Shown: positions 21,171-32,562, numbered from the stretch's first letter. The stretch is DNA of 64,000 nucleotides from Gambelia wislizenii (GCA_030847615.1 JAUMIR010000001.1:262755187-262819186); one strand, 5' to 3'. Program-made: numbers and translations. The notes: a model not told the origin generated them from the letters alone.

Positions 21171-21405
21171 GGCCTAAATATCCAGATCCCATTTTATCTT
21201 GAAAGCTAATCAGGGTAGGCCTGTTTAGTACATGCAGGGGAGACCACCAGGGAATACTAGGTGCTATAGGCTATATTTTAGAGGAAAGTGATGGCAAGCC
21301 ACTGCTAAGTATTCTTTACCTAAGAAAACCCTATGAAATCCATGGGGTTGCCAAAGGTCAACAGGCAAGTTGAAGGTGTATACGTACATACACTCATACA
21401 CACAC
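21171..21405 (+). mobile_element. 5S rRNA-headed SINE, copy 1
   Basis: 21171-21272 is a decayed 5S rRNA: gaaagctaatcagggtaggc, ctgtttagtacatgcagggg, agaccaccagggaatacta and gtgctataggct follow 5S order, including the internal box A and box C regions used by TFIIIA/pol III. It continues into a body and tail resembling the Bov-B 3' end (ccatggggttgccaaaggtc) and ends in CA/TA-rich repeats. A 5S-Sauria-type SINE, not a ribosomal gene: the head is mutated and fused to a SINE tail. Confidence 0.85.
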
Positions 21406-22379
21406 ATGCATTACACACACAGAATTCAACTTCCTTTTTCTTTCTCCTTCTTCCTAATATGATGTGATCCCAAAGAAAGAGTGCATTAGTCATAGTGCTC
21501 TTTTTGCCATCCTCTCAAACTGCTTTCTGAACTTCAGTGCCACCTCCAGAATCTCCATTGTAGCACCAAGACAGCTGACAAGGTCATGGGACTTCATGGT
21601 TTTCTCAGCAGTTCTCTCACCTCCTACTTTATAAGATCATAAAAGGCCAAACAGGAATAGGCTATGCAGTGATCCAAGTCTTTTAATGGACCAAATGTCT
21701 GCAAGTTGGTTCTTTATCAAATTGCAAGTAATGGGGGTGGGAAGTAGTACAGGAGGAAAGGCCTAATGTATGCTTCAGGGATGTGACAGGCTGGGAGTCT
21801 CCTGGATCACACAGCCCTCTGAAGATCCCATTGAGGGTCCCTTGGGATCAAGTGGTCTCGGATCCTCTGGCATTCCCTTTCTGCAGATGGTTCAATGTCT
21901 TAATATGGAAGATTCAGGTTTTTTAGGATCATTTATCAATTGGACAGGTGATAGGCCAAGTAAGTTTTTTTTTTTTCTGTGTGCTTGTCAACCTGAAGGC
22001 AGAGTCCTGTGATTTTTTAAAATAACATACCTGTATATCATCTAGTAACTTTGGGCACATTCTACATAAAATGTGACAGTGAAGATGGTGAAAAGGATGA
22101 TGGTGATGCTAATTTGTAGATTCCTGCCAAGGAAAAATATTGGAGGAATGTCAAAAGAAGCTGAAGGAAGTTTGAGTGGTCTAGCAACTTTTTCCGGAAG
22201 ATTCATACATCCCTTGCTGAAATATATGAAGAGTGCTGCTGATTTCAGAAATATAAATAATATGGTATTTCTGGTAAAAACAGAATTTACTTTTTTGAAA
22301 ATGTTCTCTAGACTTTTGAGGGTAATAAATTCCTTGCTAAGTTGCGTTTTATAATACATGAACTGTATTATAAAATGCA
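21406..22379. other. No recognised feature
   Basis: No gene or repeat hallmark supported. Frames at 21770-22012 and 22042-22380 carry no recognisable motif. Confidence 0.45.
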
Positions 22380-22590
22380 TATTGAACTGCTTGCTCGAAA
22401 GGGTTTTTAATAAATTGTATTATATACTGATTTTAATTTGTATTAATTTAATAATGTTTTAAGTGGGGGGAAGGGATTTTGAGTTGTTTTATACTGTGTA
22501 CTATTTTATTGTTGTAAGCCGCCCCGATTGCTCGCAGAGGGGCGGGATATAAATAAATCTTATTATTATAATTATTATTATTATTTATTA
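22380..22590 (+). repeat. L2-type LINE 3' tail
   Basis: AT-rich 3' untranslated remnant ending ttgttgtaagccgccccgat, then agaggggcgggatataaata and (ATT)n at 22560-22588. This is the canonical reptile L2-type terminus. Upstream coding sequence is missing. Confidence 0.65.
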
Positions 22591-24012
22591 ACTGCATTAT
22601 TCATTCTGGTCATTGTTTAGGGGTGGAGGGACATGTCATCTATTAAAGCATCTAATGAGAAAGAGCTAACTGATGCTCTTAAACAAAGAAATATAAATTG
22701 ATATTTCCACAAAAGATCTTTTCCCAAGATCAGTTGCAAGAAAAAGAAAAGTAATTGCTATGGGGAAGAAGCTGACTAATTTCCATCTCTTTCATCGGTA
22801 TATAATATGAGAGTGTATATTGTATGTATATATCGTTGTTTATAAGATCAGGATTTTAAATATATTGTTTCAAACCTTTAAGATCAATATCAACATTCCG
22901 CACCATTCCATACAGCAGCCAAAATGTAATAATGTTATTGTTTCCTATTATTGCAGATCTCTGACAAATTGTCTGTAGTATGCTTATAAATTAGTTTCTT
23001 TGGAGAAGTATTCCTAGAAACTTTATTCTTTTGAATCAAATTATATGTTTTTTTCTAAACCTGATAACAAATTTGCTTCCTTTCAGAATACATTATTCCA
23101 TCCTTTTTCTATGCTAGAACCATTACTTAACTAGTTGCTATGCAAACTACACAACAGTGATAAAGACTGTATAATCCACCTACATGGCTAACACACTTCT
23201 AATTTAGAGAAAGTGTCAGAAAGAAATCATAACTTCCCATTGCTGAAGTTTGCAAGAAGGCCTTTTGTGAGGTGGGGATCACTTATGACATTGAGAAGGA
23301 GAGCTGGAAATTAGAACTGTTCATATTTGTCCCTCTTAATGAAGATGTGAATCTGCAGAAGCTTTCCTATGCCAGTAGTGGCCATTGGTACTGACAACCA
23401 CTATTAACAACTGTGAGAGCAGAGCTTTCCAATTATTTGTGGGGGGGGGGGGACTCAACTTACACCTGAGACAATCTCTTGCTTTTTCTTAGAGGTGAAG
23501 ATGATAATTCCTCTCATTTTCCTTTCTTCTTTCCTTCTGTCCTTTTTTTAAAATGGTGGCTGCTTTTCATTGGTCTTCTGTTACCTGTCATGACACACCC
23601 TCACCCCTTATCCTTAATAATTGGGAATAATTAATAATTTGGCTATTGGTGGCCTTTCCAGAGTATGGCAAGTAAACCAGGAACTCCCCTAAACCAGGAA
23701 TCCCAAGGACTAGTGCTGAGACTGTCATGTACACACTAGGGAGGGGCCATTACTAATTCCAAAGAAAGGTAGCCTGCAGGGCAATTTCTTCCCTGCACAT
23801 CTGGCTAATCCAACCAAACCTAGCTGGGGCGCTCAAGGTTTGTAAAGAGCTGTTTTCCCCTTACCTGCCTGCAAACAAAGAGGGTTGCTTCCTCCATTCC
23901 ATTCCAAAGTATCAATGCATTAAGGGTCATTAACATTTCTGGAGTGTCCATTGTCTTATCTTGAGAACCTCTGAGAAGTTTTGTCTTTCACTCTAAATCC
24001 CATCCCCTGAAG
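22591..24012. other. Single-copy-looking DNA; possible conserved block
   Basis: No gene. 22900-23260 is non-repetitive with octamer-like ATGCAAA (about 23140) and several TAAT cores. A G run lies at 23442-23453. Nothing else is supported. Confidence 0.4.
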
Positions 24013-24103
24013 AAAAATAGAATCATAGAATCATAGAATTGTAGAGTTGGAAGAGACCACAAGGGCCATCCAGTCCAACCCACTGCCATGCAGGAATACA
24101 CAA

Positions 24104-24481
24104 TCAAAGCATCCCTAACAGATGGCCATCCAGCCTCTGTTTAAAGACCTCCAAGGAAAGAGACCCCACTACGCTCCGAGGGAGTGCGTTCCACTGCTGA
24201 ACAGCTCTTACTGTCAAAAAGTTCCTCCTAATGTTGAGGTGGAATCTCTGTTCCTGGAGCTTGCATCCATTGCTCCGTGTTCCAGTCTCTGGAGCAGCAG
24301 AAAACACGTTTGCTCCTTCCTCGATGTGACACCTCTTCAAATACTTAAAAAGGGCTATTATGTCGCCCCTTAACCGTCTTTTTTCCAGGCTAAACATACC
24401 CAGCTCCCCAAGTCTTTCCTCATAAGGCATGGTTTCCAGACCTTTCACCATTTTAGATGCCCTTCTCTGGACATGCTCCAA
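24104..24481 (-). pseudogene. CR1 ORF2 C-terminal domain
   Basis: 125-codon segment of the CR1 ORF2 C-terminus: it begins at the RASKMVKGLE block, continues through YEERLGELGMFSLEKRRLRG and LFKYLKRC, and ends with FLTVRAVQQWNALP and EVFKQRLDGHL. This region follows the thumb of the reverse transcriptase and is strongly conserved in vertebrate CR1. Equivalent segments occur at 28.5 kb and 56.3 kb. It is separated from the upstream RT segment by a frameshift near 24500-24590. Confidence 0.92.
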
Positions 24482-24598
24482 TTTGTCAATATCCTTTTTG
24501 AACTGTGATGCCCAGAACTGGACACAGTATTCTAGGTGAGGCTGACCAAGGCAGAATAGAGTGGCACTATTACTTCCCTTGATCTAGACACTATACTT

Positions 24599-25063
24599 CT
24601 ATTTGATGCGGCCCAAAATTGCATTGGCCTTTTTAGCTGCCGCATCACACTGTTGACTCATGTTCAACTTCTGGTCTACTAGGACTCCTACATCCCTTTC
24701 GCACGTAGTCTCATTCAGCCAGGTCTCCCCCATCCTATATCTATGCATTTCATTTTTCCGCCCTAAGTGCAGTACCTTACATTTCTCCGTATTGAATTTC
24801 ATTTTGTTAGCTTTGGCCCAGTTCTCCAGTCTATCCAGGTCATTTTGAATTTTGATCCTGTCCTCTAGGGTATTAGCTACTCCTCCTAATTTGGTGTCAT
24901 CTGCAAATTTGATAAGTATGCCCCTAATTCCATCATCCAAGTCATTGATAAAGATGTTGAATAGCACTGGGCCCAGGACAGAACCCTGTGGCACCCCACT
25001 GGTCACATCTTTCCAAGATGAAGAGGAGCCATTGCAGAGCACCCTTTCGGTTCGGCCGGTCAA
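24599..25063 (-). pseudogene. CR1 reverse transcriptase palm and thumb
   Basis: 154 codons covering the core of the RT. SGVPQGSVLGP (about residues 22-32) is RT block 4. FADD (about residues 53-56) is the catalytic motif, both aspartates intact. The LDRLENWAKANKMKFNTEKC and VLHLGRKN blocks follow. It would polymerise cDNA by target-primed reverse transcription if joined to the rest. Frameshifts on both sides mean no functional enzyme. Confidence 0.95.
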
Positions 25064-25423
25064 CCAATTACAAATCCATTGAACAGTTAACTTGTCTAGC
25101 CCACATTTTACAAGCTTGTTTGCAAGAATGTCATGGGGAACCTTGTCAAAGGCCTTACTGAAATCAAGTTATGCGATATCCACAGCATTCCCTTCATCTA
25201 CCAAGCTGGTAATTTTATCAAAAAAAGAGATCAGATTAGTTTGGCATGACTTGTTTCTCTGAAACTTATGTTGACTTTTTTGTGATTATAGCATTGCCTT
25301 CTAAATGTTCACAGACTCTCTGTTTAATGATCTGCTCTAGAATCTTCCCTGATATTGATGTCAGACTAACTGGACGATAATTGTTGGGATCCTCTTTTTT
25401 CCCCTTTTTGAAGATGCCCTCCT

Positions 25424-25795
25424 TCAGTCTGCTGGGACTTCTCCTGTTCTCCAGGAGTTCTCAAATATTATTGCCAATGGCTCTGAGATGACATTTGCCA
25501 GCTCTTTTAATACTCTTGGATATAGTTCATCTGGTTCTGGAGATTTAAATTCATTTAGATTAAGAAGGTATTCCTGTACTACCTCTTTGCTTATTCTCTG
25601 CTGGATTTCCCCTATTGTGTCCTCTGTCCCATTATTCTCAGGTTGATCATCCTTTTCCTTTTCTGAAAACACTGAGGCAAAAAAGGTGTTGAGTAATTCT
25701 GCCTTTTCTCTGTCCCCTGTTAGCATTTTGCCATCTTCACCGCGTAGTGGCCCTACCATTTCCTTCTTCCTCCTTTTGCTGCAGACATACCCCAA
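25424..25795 (-). pseudogene. CR1 linker and RT N-terminal segment
   Basis: 123 codons. Residues 1-40 match the segment before the RT (GPLRGEDGKMLTGDREKAEL, then NTFFASVFSE), and the rest is RT blocks 0-1 (SPEPDELYPRVLKELANVIS and LAIIFENSWRTGEVPAD). The usual 'DG..PRVLKEL' phrase is present with small changes. It lies immediately downstream of the internal deletion that removed the endonuclease C-terminal half. Confidence 0.9.
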
Positions 25796-25871
25796 AAAAC
25801 CCTTTTTATTGTTCTTAAACTCTCAAGCAAGCCTGAGCTCATTCTGAGCTTTAGCTTTTCTGACTTTACTC

Positions 25872-26315
25872 CTACACGTGGTAGGAGTAAAGAGCTATAC
25901 TCCAGATGCTCTCCACCTGGCTTCCAGTATTGATGTCATGGATCTCTTCACTGATATAAATATCCCTGATATATACTGCTATTCCTCCTCCTTTCCTGTT
26001 TGGCCTGTTTCTCTTATAAAGGTTATACGCCTCTATTCCTACATTCCAATCATGAGACTCATCCCACCAGGTTTCAGTAATGCCTATTATATCGTATTTG
26101 CACTCTAGGAGTTCAAGTTCATCTTGCTTATTTCCCATGCTCTGAGCATTAGTGTAGAGACATCTAAGACCATGTGTTCCCTTTACTTGCTCCCTGTGCA
26201 AGTTTTTTTGCCTCCCACTGTTGGGTCCTTGCGTTGTTTGCCTTGTTCCCTCTGTGACAGTTTGACTATTTTCTCCAGCCCTTTTGCCTCCAAGAATACT
26301 GTCTCCCTCCCGCAT
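25872..26315 (-). pseudogene. CR1 ORF2 apurinic-type endonuclease, N-terminal half
   Basis: 147 codons. The leader is followed by the endonuclease: YTNAQSMGNKQDEL (catalytic Asn region), ITETWWDE (catalytic Glu), and KGGGIAVYIR. It stops after SQVESIW, where an intact CR1 would continue for about 150 more residues; the copy at 46.9-47.2 kb shows part of what is missing (residues LDLILTN). The break at about 25860-25895 is therefore an internal deletion. Confidence 0.92.
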
Positions 26316-26395
26316 ATGACTAAGTCTAAAGCCCTCCTGATCAAATTCTTGAGACTGTTGGCAAAAACATTTCTGCCAACTGTTGTGAGATGCAC
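26183..26395 (-). pseudogene. CR1 ORF1 C-terminal (esterase-like) tail
   Basis: The stretch HLTTVGRNVFANSLKNLIRR at the start of this 70-codon segment matches the end of the CR1 ORF1 esterase domain, whose catalytic histidine lies in a DGLHL-type motif. Only the tail from HL onward survives here. It overlaps the ORF2 leader in another frame, as a decayed ORF1/ORF2 junction would. Confidence 0.7.
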
Positions 26396-26429
26396 CCCAT
26401 CTCTTGCCAGAAGTCCCCCCTCATGGAAG

Positions 26430-26881
26430 CGCAGCCCATATAAATCCCTTCAAAGCAACACCAAATTGTCTATAGCTCCTCCTCCTACCTTCATGCTACC
26501 AGTTTGCTGCCAGACCCCCAGAGCACAACGCTGAGACTCCATTGCTGCAGGAATCTCTGCTCTACAGGACAGGTTTTCTATCACCCCAAAACTTGCCTTA
26601 CTCTATTCCTCTATCCCAACCCTTCCTACTTTATTCACTAGCCTTGCAAGTGCTTGAAGCCTGAGTGTGCATGTTAATAATGGTGTTGTTATTATTGTTT
26701 CTTCAATAAAGTCAATTAATTAAACTACCTAGCTAACATCACCTCCTGAGTACTGGTATACATCGGTCTCAAGGTCCTGCTCATTGCCCTCATCTCATAT
26801 TACCAGGCTGAGTACATTAATTCTGCAAATTAATATTGATATTTTAGAGGGTCCCCATGGACCCAAGTGTTTAGGGTAACA
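26430..26881 (+). mobile_element. LTR-1 copy 2, 5'-truncated
   Basis: Plus-strand partner of the LTR at 4396-5318. Alignable landmarks are catataaatccc (TATA region, about 26438), actctattcctctatccc, gcctgagtgtgcatgtta, AATAAA at 26705-26710, tactggtatacat, gtccccatggacc and the terminal GGGTAACA. About half of U3 is missing at the left, exactly where the CR1 ends, so the join is a deletion or recombination junction. Confidence 0.8.
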
Positions 26882-27664
26882 CTTCCCTCTTCGAAGTGCA
26901 GGCAGACCATGTTACAGAGAGGAAAGGAGAAAGAAAAATAAAAACAGCCGGTACAATAATTTCCTTAATAATGTCTGCACTCTACAGGAACACATAAGAC
27001 AAGGACTTTACAAAGTATCTCCAGTGCAGAAGCTTTACAGATACACTCTTCTAGAATTGACATATTGTTGGGGGAGGAAAGCAGAATTGAGTATTTTTGG
27101 AAGGGTGGATTTGTGGATATTCTTAAGTATATTTGGCTGAATGTAAAAAAAAAAAATAGTCCCAGTGGCTTCCAGTAGTATTCAACTAAAACAGGAGGCT
27201 ATGCCTTTTCTTTCAAATCATGCATTATCTCTCATGAAGATGACTTTTAAGATATGTCTTTATATACAAGCCTCATTCTGCCACACATCCAAAAACCCTG
27301 CTGTTTCACACAAGTTATTTCCCACCAAAGATTCTTTTAAGTAGAAACTCTCAGTCTACACTAGAATCTATATTATTCAAATGTAAACAATGGGAGGCTG
27401 AGTGGGTCACATGCTAATTTTCCCCTGCTGTGCTTCACCTTTTGTAATCACTTCATGCCAGAAAAAGAAATATAACCTTGTCCAGTTAAGGAGCTTGATA
27501 TACATTCACTTCCCTGGCCACTTAAAACGGATTAGTAAAAAATCAGCATATCTTCTGAAAACATTAACACAACTAAGATACAAGGCAATTTCTACTAGTT
27601 ATGCAAGGAAAGTATACCAAAGGTAGCTAACTCTGATCAAATCAAATCACGGTATCCATCATTC
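26882..27664. other. No recognised feature
   Basis: AT-rich sequence with an A run at 27147-27158; nothing coding or repetitive is supported. Confidence 0.5.
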
Positions 27665-27882
27665 AGGCTGCTGCCACACTGCAGAAATAATGATGTTTGA
27701 TACCACTTTAACTATCATCTCTCTATCCTATGGAATGCTGGGATTGGTAGTTTGTTGTGGCACCAGAGGTACCTGACAGAGAAGGCTAAATATCTCAGAA
27801 AACTACAAATCCTGGCATTCCATAGCATTGAGAAGTTAAAGTGGTGTCAAACTGGATTATTTCTGCAGTGTGGCAGCAGCCT
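27665..27882. mobile_element. Palindromic hAT-like MITE
   Basis: 218-bp near-perfect foldback: AGGCTGCTGCCACACTGCAG at the left and CTGCAGTGTGGCAGCAGCCT at the right are exact reverse complements. The arms carry ataatgatgtttgatacc / ggtgtcaaactggattat, ccatcc/tatggaatgctgggatt and aatcctggcattccatag. Same family as 11858, 32563 and 57305. Confidence 0.9.
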
Positions 27883-28354
27883 CATAGTGCTTATGTTACT
27901 CTCAAGAGCAACTGAGACCAAAAAAAAAAACAAAAAAACAAAAAAAAAAGAAAAAAAAGAGTAAGTACTATAGTGTACTTTCAATGGAAAATATTCCATG
28001 CTCAGTCCTAGGCATCTGCAGGTCAGGATTAGAGCTGCTGACAGTGAGTCTGGACCAGTAGCTTTCCACCTTTCCAAATCTGGGACACCAGGTGGTTAGA
28101 GCTCATAAGTAAAACATTAAAAGCAACCATGTTACCTATAACACATTCATTTGGTGAATAATAAGGGCATAATGATGGTCATTTTAAAAGTTGGTGACCA
28201 GTTCACTTACACTGACACAATGAGTAGTGTTTCCTTGTTAGGTTTTGGGGGGAGGGGAAAGCTTTGGGGCATTATACTGGCTCCCCCCCCCAAGTCTTAA
28301 GGCATTTTTGGTATGATTTCAGACTGATTCCCCTCCACACACAAAAGTAGTCAT
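27883..28354. other. A-rich tract; otherwise unrecognised
   Basis: Poly(A) mixed with AAAAC at 27920-27960, and C and G runs near 28250-28285. No gene supported. Confidence 0.5.
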
Positions 28355-28935
28355 TATCATCAATAGGAGTATTGTGTCTAGATCAAGGGAAGTCATAGTG
28401 CCACTGTATTCTGTTTGGTCAGACCTCACCTGGAATACTGTGTCCAGTTCTGGGCACCACAATTCAGGAAGGATATTGAGAAGCTGGAACGTATCTAGAG
28501 GAGGGAAACCAGGATGGTGGGAGGTCTGGAAGCCATGCCCTATGAGAAGGAGCTTAGGGAGCTGGACATGTTTAGTCTTGAGAAGAGAAAGTTGAGAGGT
28601 GGCATGATAGCCATGTTTAAATATTTGAAGGGATATCATACTGAGGATGGAGCAAGCTTGTTTTCTGCTGCTCCAGAGACTAGGACATGGAGCAACGGAT
28701 GAAACTATAGGAAAAGAGATTCCACCTAAACATTAAGAAGAACTTCCTGACAGTAAGAGCTGTTCGGAAGTGGAAAACACTGCCTCAGAGTGTGATGTAT
28801 TCTCCTTCGTTGGAGGTTTTTAAACAGAGGTTGTATGACTATCTGACTGGGGTGCTTTGATTGTTTATTCCTGCATGGCAGGGGGTTGAACTAGATGGCC
28901 CTTGTGGTCTCTTCCAACTCTATGATTCTACTTTT
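28355..28935 (+). mobile_element. CR1 LINE 3' fragment
   Basis: 5'-truncated CR1 starting within the ORF2 C-terminal region ('caataggagtattgtgtctagatcaaggg') and running to the 3' end with one octamer-like ATTCTA. An open stretch at 28514-28702 keeps MVGGLEAMPYEKELRELDMF. Diverged from the 24 kb and 56 kb copies, so an older insertion. An A run follows at 28940-28957. Confidence 0.9.
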
Positions 28936-29159
28936 TTAACCAAAAAAAAAAAAAAAACCCAAACCCAAAACATTGGTTTACTTTTTATTTTTGCTTTAAC
29001 AAAGCATGGTAGCAAGGTAGTTGTTTAAAAATGTAATTAGTAACTATTGTGGCAGCTTTGACAAAGCAACTCTCCAAGCTCTACCTTTAGCTCTGCCTTT
29101 GTGTTTTTCTTCTTATTATTCCCTCCCCACCCCATATGTTTGTATCAAGAGAGTGGTGT

Positions 29160-29815
29160 TGTTGGAAAATGGTCAAAAACATGGGCTTTGTTTTTAGTGT
29201 TGAGGAACCCCGATGAGAAGAATCCTGGATTGATGATCGTCTTCACAGTTTGGAACCTATTCTGCACAAAATTTGCATATGCAGTTGTTTTATGGGGGGG
29301 GAACCCAGCATGTTCTGCACAGGGAACAGTAATTTCTGTGCAGAAAAATGTACTTCCTCTGCAGAAAATGCTGCCTTCTATGCAAATCAACCATATGAGA
29401 ATTTTGTGCAGAATAAGTCCACAGTTACAGAATTTTCTGTGCAGGAAACAGCATTTTTTTGTGGACTAAATAAAGAAATATAACAATATTATTTTCTGCA
29501 CAAAAGTGTTGTTTCCTGCACAGACATTTCTATAATTGGAGACTTATTCTGCACAAAAAATTCATGTGATTGATTTGCATAGAAAACAGCATTTTCTGCA
29601 GAGGAAATGATTTTTCCTGAGCAAAACAGTATTTCTACATAGCAATATTATCCTGTTTTCTGTCCCAAATGACAGTGTGTAAATTTGGGGCAGAGTAAGT
29701 CCTGAATTACACATGGACTTTGAAAACTGTGTGGTGAAGTTTTCAAGAAACTTTGAAAACTTTCTTGTAGTGGGAAGAAAATTGCTAAACATTATTCATT
29801 GTTTCCTTTGAGAAA
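29160..29815. repeat. Family H repeat, copy 1, with palindromic 21-bp array
   Basis: The left flank (gttggaaaatggtcaaaaac, then gaggaaccccgatgagaag aatcctgga) and the right flank (agtaagtcctgaattacaca, then agtgggaagaaaattgctaa and tttcctttgag) are shared with 42150-42560. Between them (29262-29650) lie roughly 15 degenerate 20-22 bp units centred on CTGCACAG or CTGTGCAG, such as TTTCTGTGCAGAAA. Each unit is close to self-complementary, so either strand can fold into a chain of hairpins. Frames here are array by-products. Confidence 0.65.
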
Positions 29816-30210
29816 AAATAATAATGAAGCATTACCTAACTTGTAAATCCCTTTGTGAGCCTAAATCCATCAGTTATCTAAACATGGGTGAGGTTGGCAG
29901 TGCTGAGCTACATGAACCAATGGTGTGACTCAGTCTGAGGAGGCTTAGTATGACAATATCTGTTCAACTGAACTAACACAAGAACTTTTCTCATGGTGGC
30001 CATCCAGGGAAAAGAAAGAAGCATTAGTCCTTTCTAAAAGGGAACTATTGAAAACAATAGTACTTAAGTTAGTTGTGACTAAAAGGACTATCAATTTGGA
30101 TAAGTGTACTTAAGATAATGTTTAGTCCAAATAAGGCAGATTCTGTATTAGATTGTTGATGTACTTGGGTGGTGGCAGCACTTTCGAAATCTGAGACCAA
30201 AAGTTAGTGA
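29816..30210. other. No recognised feature
   Basis: No gene or repeat hallmark supported between family H and family B. Confidence 0.5.
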
Positions 30211-30839
30211 GGGCTTGTTTAGATGAGACGATATAATGTGGATTGCTGTGCATTAACACAAATTTGCAGGAGTGTTCATTTGTCTCCATGGTCCGTTGGT
30301 AAAATTGCTGGTATGTGAAGCTATCCATGTTTGAAGTGCACATGCAGCCATGCCTGCAAATCAAGATGGTGGACGGCAACAAATTACTCGTGTTATAATT
30401 CTCAATAAGTTGTTGCTGCTAGACATTAATTGTTTAAAAAGGAAATTAAAGTTGTTCAAGTGTGACCGTTCCATTTAAAAAGCTGTTTGATCAGCTCAGC
30501 ATAGCATAAAAAGGGCATGATCTATAACGCAAAACTCCAAAATGGCGCTTCTGGTCACTTCATTGCCGGTAACCCCACCCCCACCCACACACATCAAACC
30601 AATCAGCTTTATACTTCTGTCCTCACTGAGAATGCACAGTATTTTGAACTGATTGTCCAAATGAGTAGAAATGTGCATCTCCATGCATTATTTTTTTAAA
30701 AAAAAATCATTGGGAACAGTAATTGGAGTTTTGGACCCCCCCTCCTTCTTAATTCTGTGAATTTCCTTCACTTCTCATTGGGACAAAAGGTATTCTCCTC
30801 ACATTCTATGAGGAGTATTTTCACCATCTAGACATCCCC
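30211..30839 (+). mobile_element. Family B DNA transposon, copy 2 (full length)
   Basis: 629 bp. The left end GGGCTTGTTTAGATGAGACG is partly inverted at the right end (CCATCTAGACATCCCC). The whole length aligns with 59721-60349: gtctccatggtccgttgg, gcctgcaaatcaagatgg, ccaatcagctttatac, gaactgattgtccaaatgag, tctatgaggagtattttcac. TGA flanks both ends, as in the copy at 59721. No transposase is encoded. Confidence 0.75.
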
Positions 30840-32562
30840 TGAGGGAAAAAAAATCTAGTTTATGGATATGCCACATGAAAAGGCTTCAAAAAAACAAACA
30901 AACAAACAAAAAACCCAAAGTCACTTCAATGAAAACCATAAAATCACAACTTCTAAAAAGTGTACTCCAAATAATCAAAATAGTTTGTATGGATCTAAAA
31001 AAAATGGGAGGTGAATGTTTGGACATTAGAGGTTTCACAATAGTCTTTTTGAGTTAGACGTTGTATAATAGTCGAAAAAGACGTGCAAGAGGAAATGTCA
31101 GCATTGTGAGAGGAAGCAACAGGAAGCAGCAGTGGGCCAGCCAGCCTTTTGATGGGGAATTATGAGAATCACCACCCTAGCACTGTGGGAAATAGGATGT
31201 CAGTCAATACTTTAAACATTTATGCTAGTATGTGAACTAACCATTCAGAAAATCATATCCTTGCAAAAATTACACATCCACTTATGCAGATAAATGTTGC
31301 ATGCAGTTAGGGATGCTTGAGGAATTTGATCTTTGTGAATTCAGATATCAGCAGACCTGATCCTCAATTCTCATCTAAATGTATGGATCAGAGCTTAGTT
31401 TAACCACTGGCTTTCATACTGTCTGGACTTTCATGGACAGTAGATGACTTAAAATGTGTTTGAAAAGACAAAGAAAGGACATTTCTCATCCTTGAGAAAG
31501 AAAAATGAAACTGTTAACCATCACTTTTTTTCATCCTTCAGAAATAATGAAAAGATCAGTGCTAAATTCCCATGTTTATACTTTTTATTATTTTTATGGG
31601 AAAAAAAACATTTTTTTTACAAAATGCACTGTTTTAAAATGAAATATAGTTAAAACAACAACAATTTTTTTTTTGCACAAATGGCATTTTCAGAGAATAA
31701 AAGGACCAAAATACAAATTTCATTTTAAAAATGCACACATGCGTGCCAAAAAAGAGAGAAAGAGAGAGAGAGATCGAGAGAGATCCCTATTCTGTATATT
31801 TAAAAATATGTGTTTAAAGGCATATTTTGGTGCATAGGTTTTTTTAAAAAAATAGTTTCAGATGAATGATTTTGAGTAAATGCATGCAAAAGTAACATGG
31901 ATCAGAAAAAGATTGATCTATCCATGCAGTGTCATTTTTCATCAGTGAGGGAAAAGTATCCCTAGAAAATAATTTTAAAAATGTAGAACAGGAGAAATTA
32001 TACATCATACGGGAGAGCCATGACCAAGAGCTCCTTCATGGCTGCTTTGAAGATTAGGAGAGGAAAGCATTATGAATACAGAGTCAACTGATATCAGATT
32101 GTGATATTATATCACCGACATATTATATCTACTCAACATGAGGAGGAACTTAGGTGTCAAAACATCTTAGCCCCTGTGACAAAGCATCCGATAAAATCAC
32201 ACATGCAAGTTAAATACATTTGTCCCTTCTTCACCTCCTGCTATTAAACAATTATTTAGGTAAACAAACCAAATTACCATTTTAAAAAGGATAACCATGC
32301 AGTTACAAAAGCTGCAGGGGTTTAGGAGCTCTCCTTGTTATTGTACTGAGTGTCGTGTGTCTGGCTCTCTGCCTCCTAGACAGTCATTTTTGGTGTGTGA
32401 TGATTGCCATGAGCTCCCCAACCCTGTGGGACAATGTGGGTCCTTGGAAGCCAAAGCCACTGATCTGGAGGAGCTGAAAGAGGTGGAGAGCTTGGTGGAT
32501 GTGAGTGGCCTCCCAGTCGTAGATAAATGGCTTTCCTGTAGTCATAGAGAATGGGGTTCTGT
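30840..32562. other. AT-rich, unrecognised
   Basis: Contains (AAAC)n at 30890-30911 and an AG-rich tract with (GA)n at about 31750-31783. Frames (for example 31456-31653) look like chance in AT-rich DNA. No transposon hallmark seen. Confidence 0.45.

Larger units (their letters stand above)
24013..26430 (-). mobile_element. CR1 LINE, 2.4 kb copy with internal deletion
   Basis: Minus-strand CR1. It runs from the end of ORF1 (about 26400) through the ORF2 endonuclease and reverse transcriptase to the 3' terminus made of ATTCTATG repeats (complement of 24020-24045). All landmark segments are in the right order, but the second half of the endonuclease is missing, and the coding region is broken by frameshifts. 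The 5' end is cut at the junction with a truncated LTR at about 26430. Confidence 0.95.

Noticed and set aside
21171..21272. Possible 5S rRNA gene
   Set aside because: Head is mutated and fused to a SINE body and tail; single dispersed copies, not an array.
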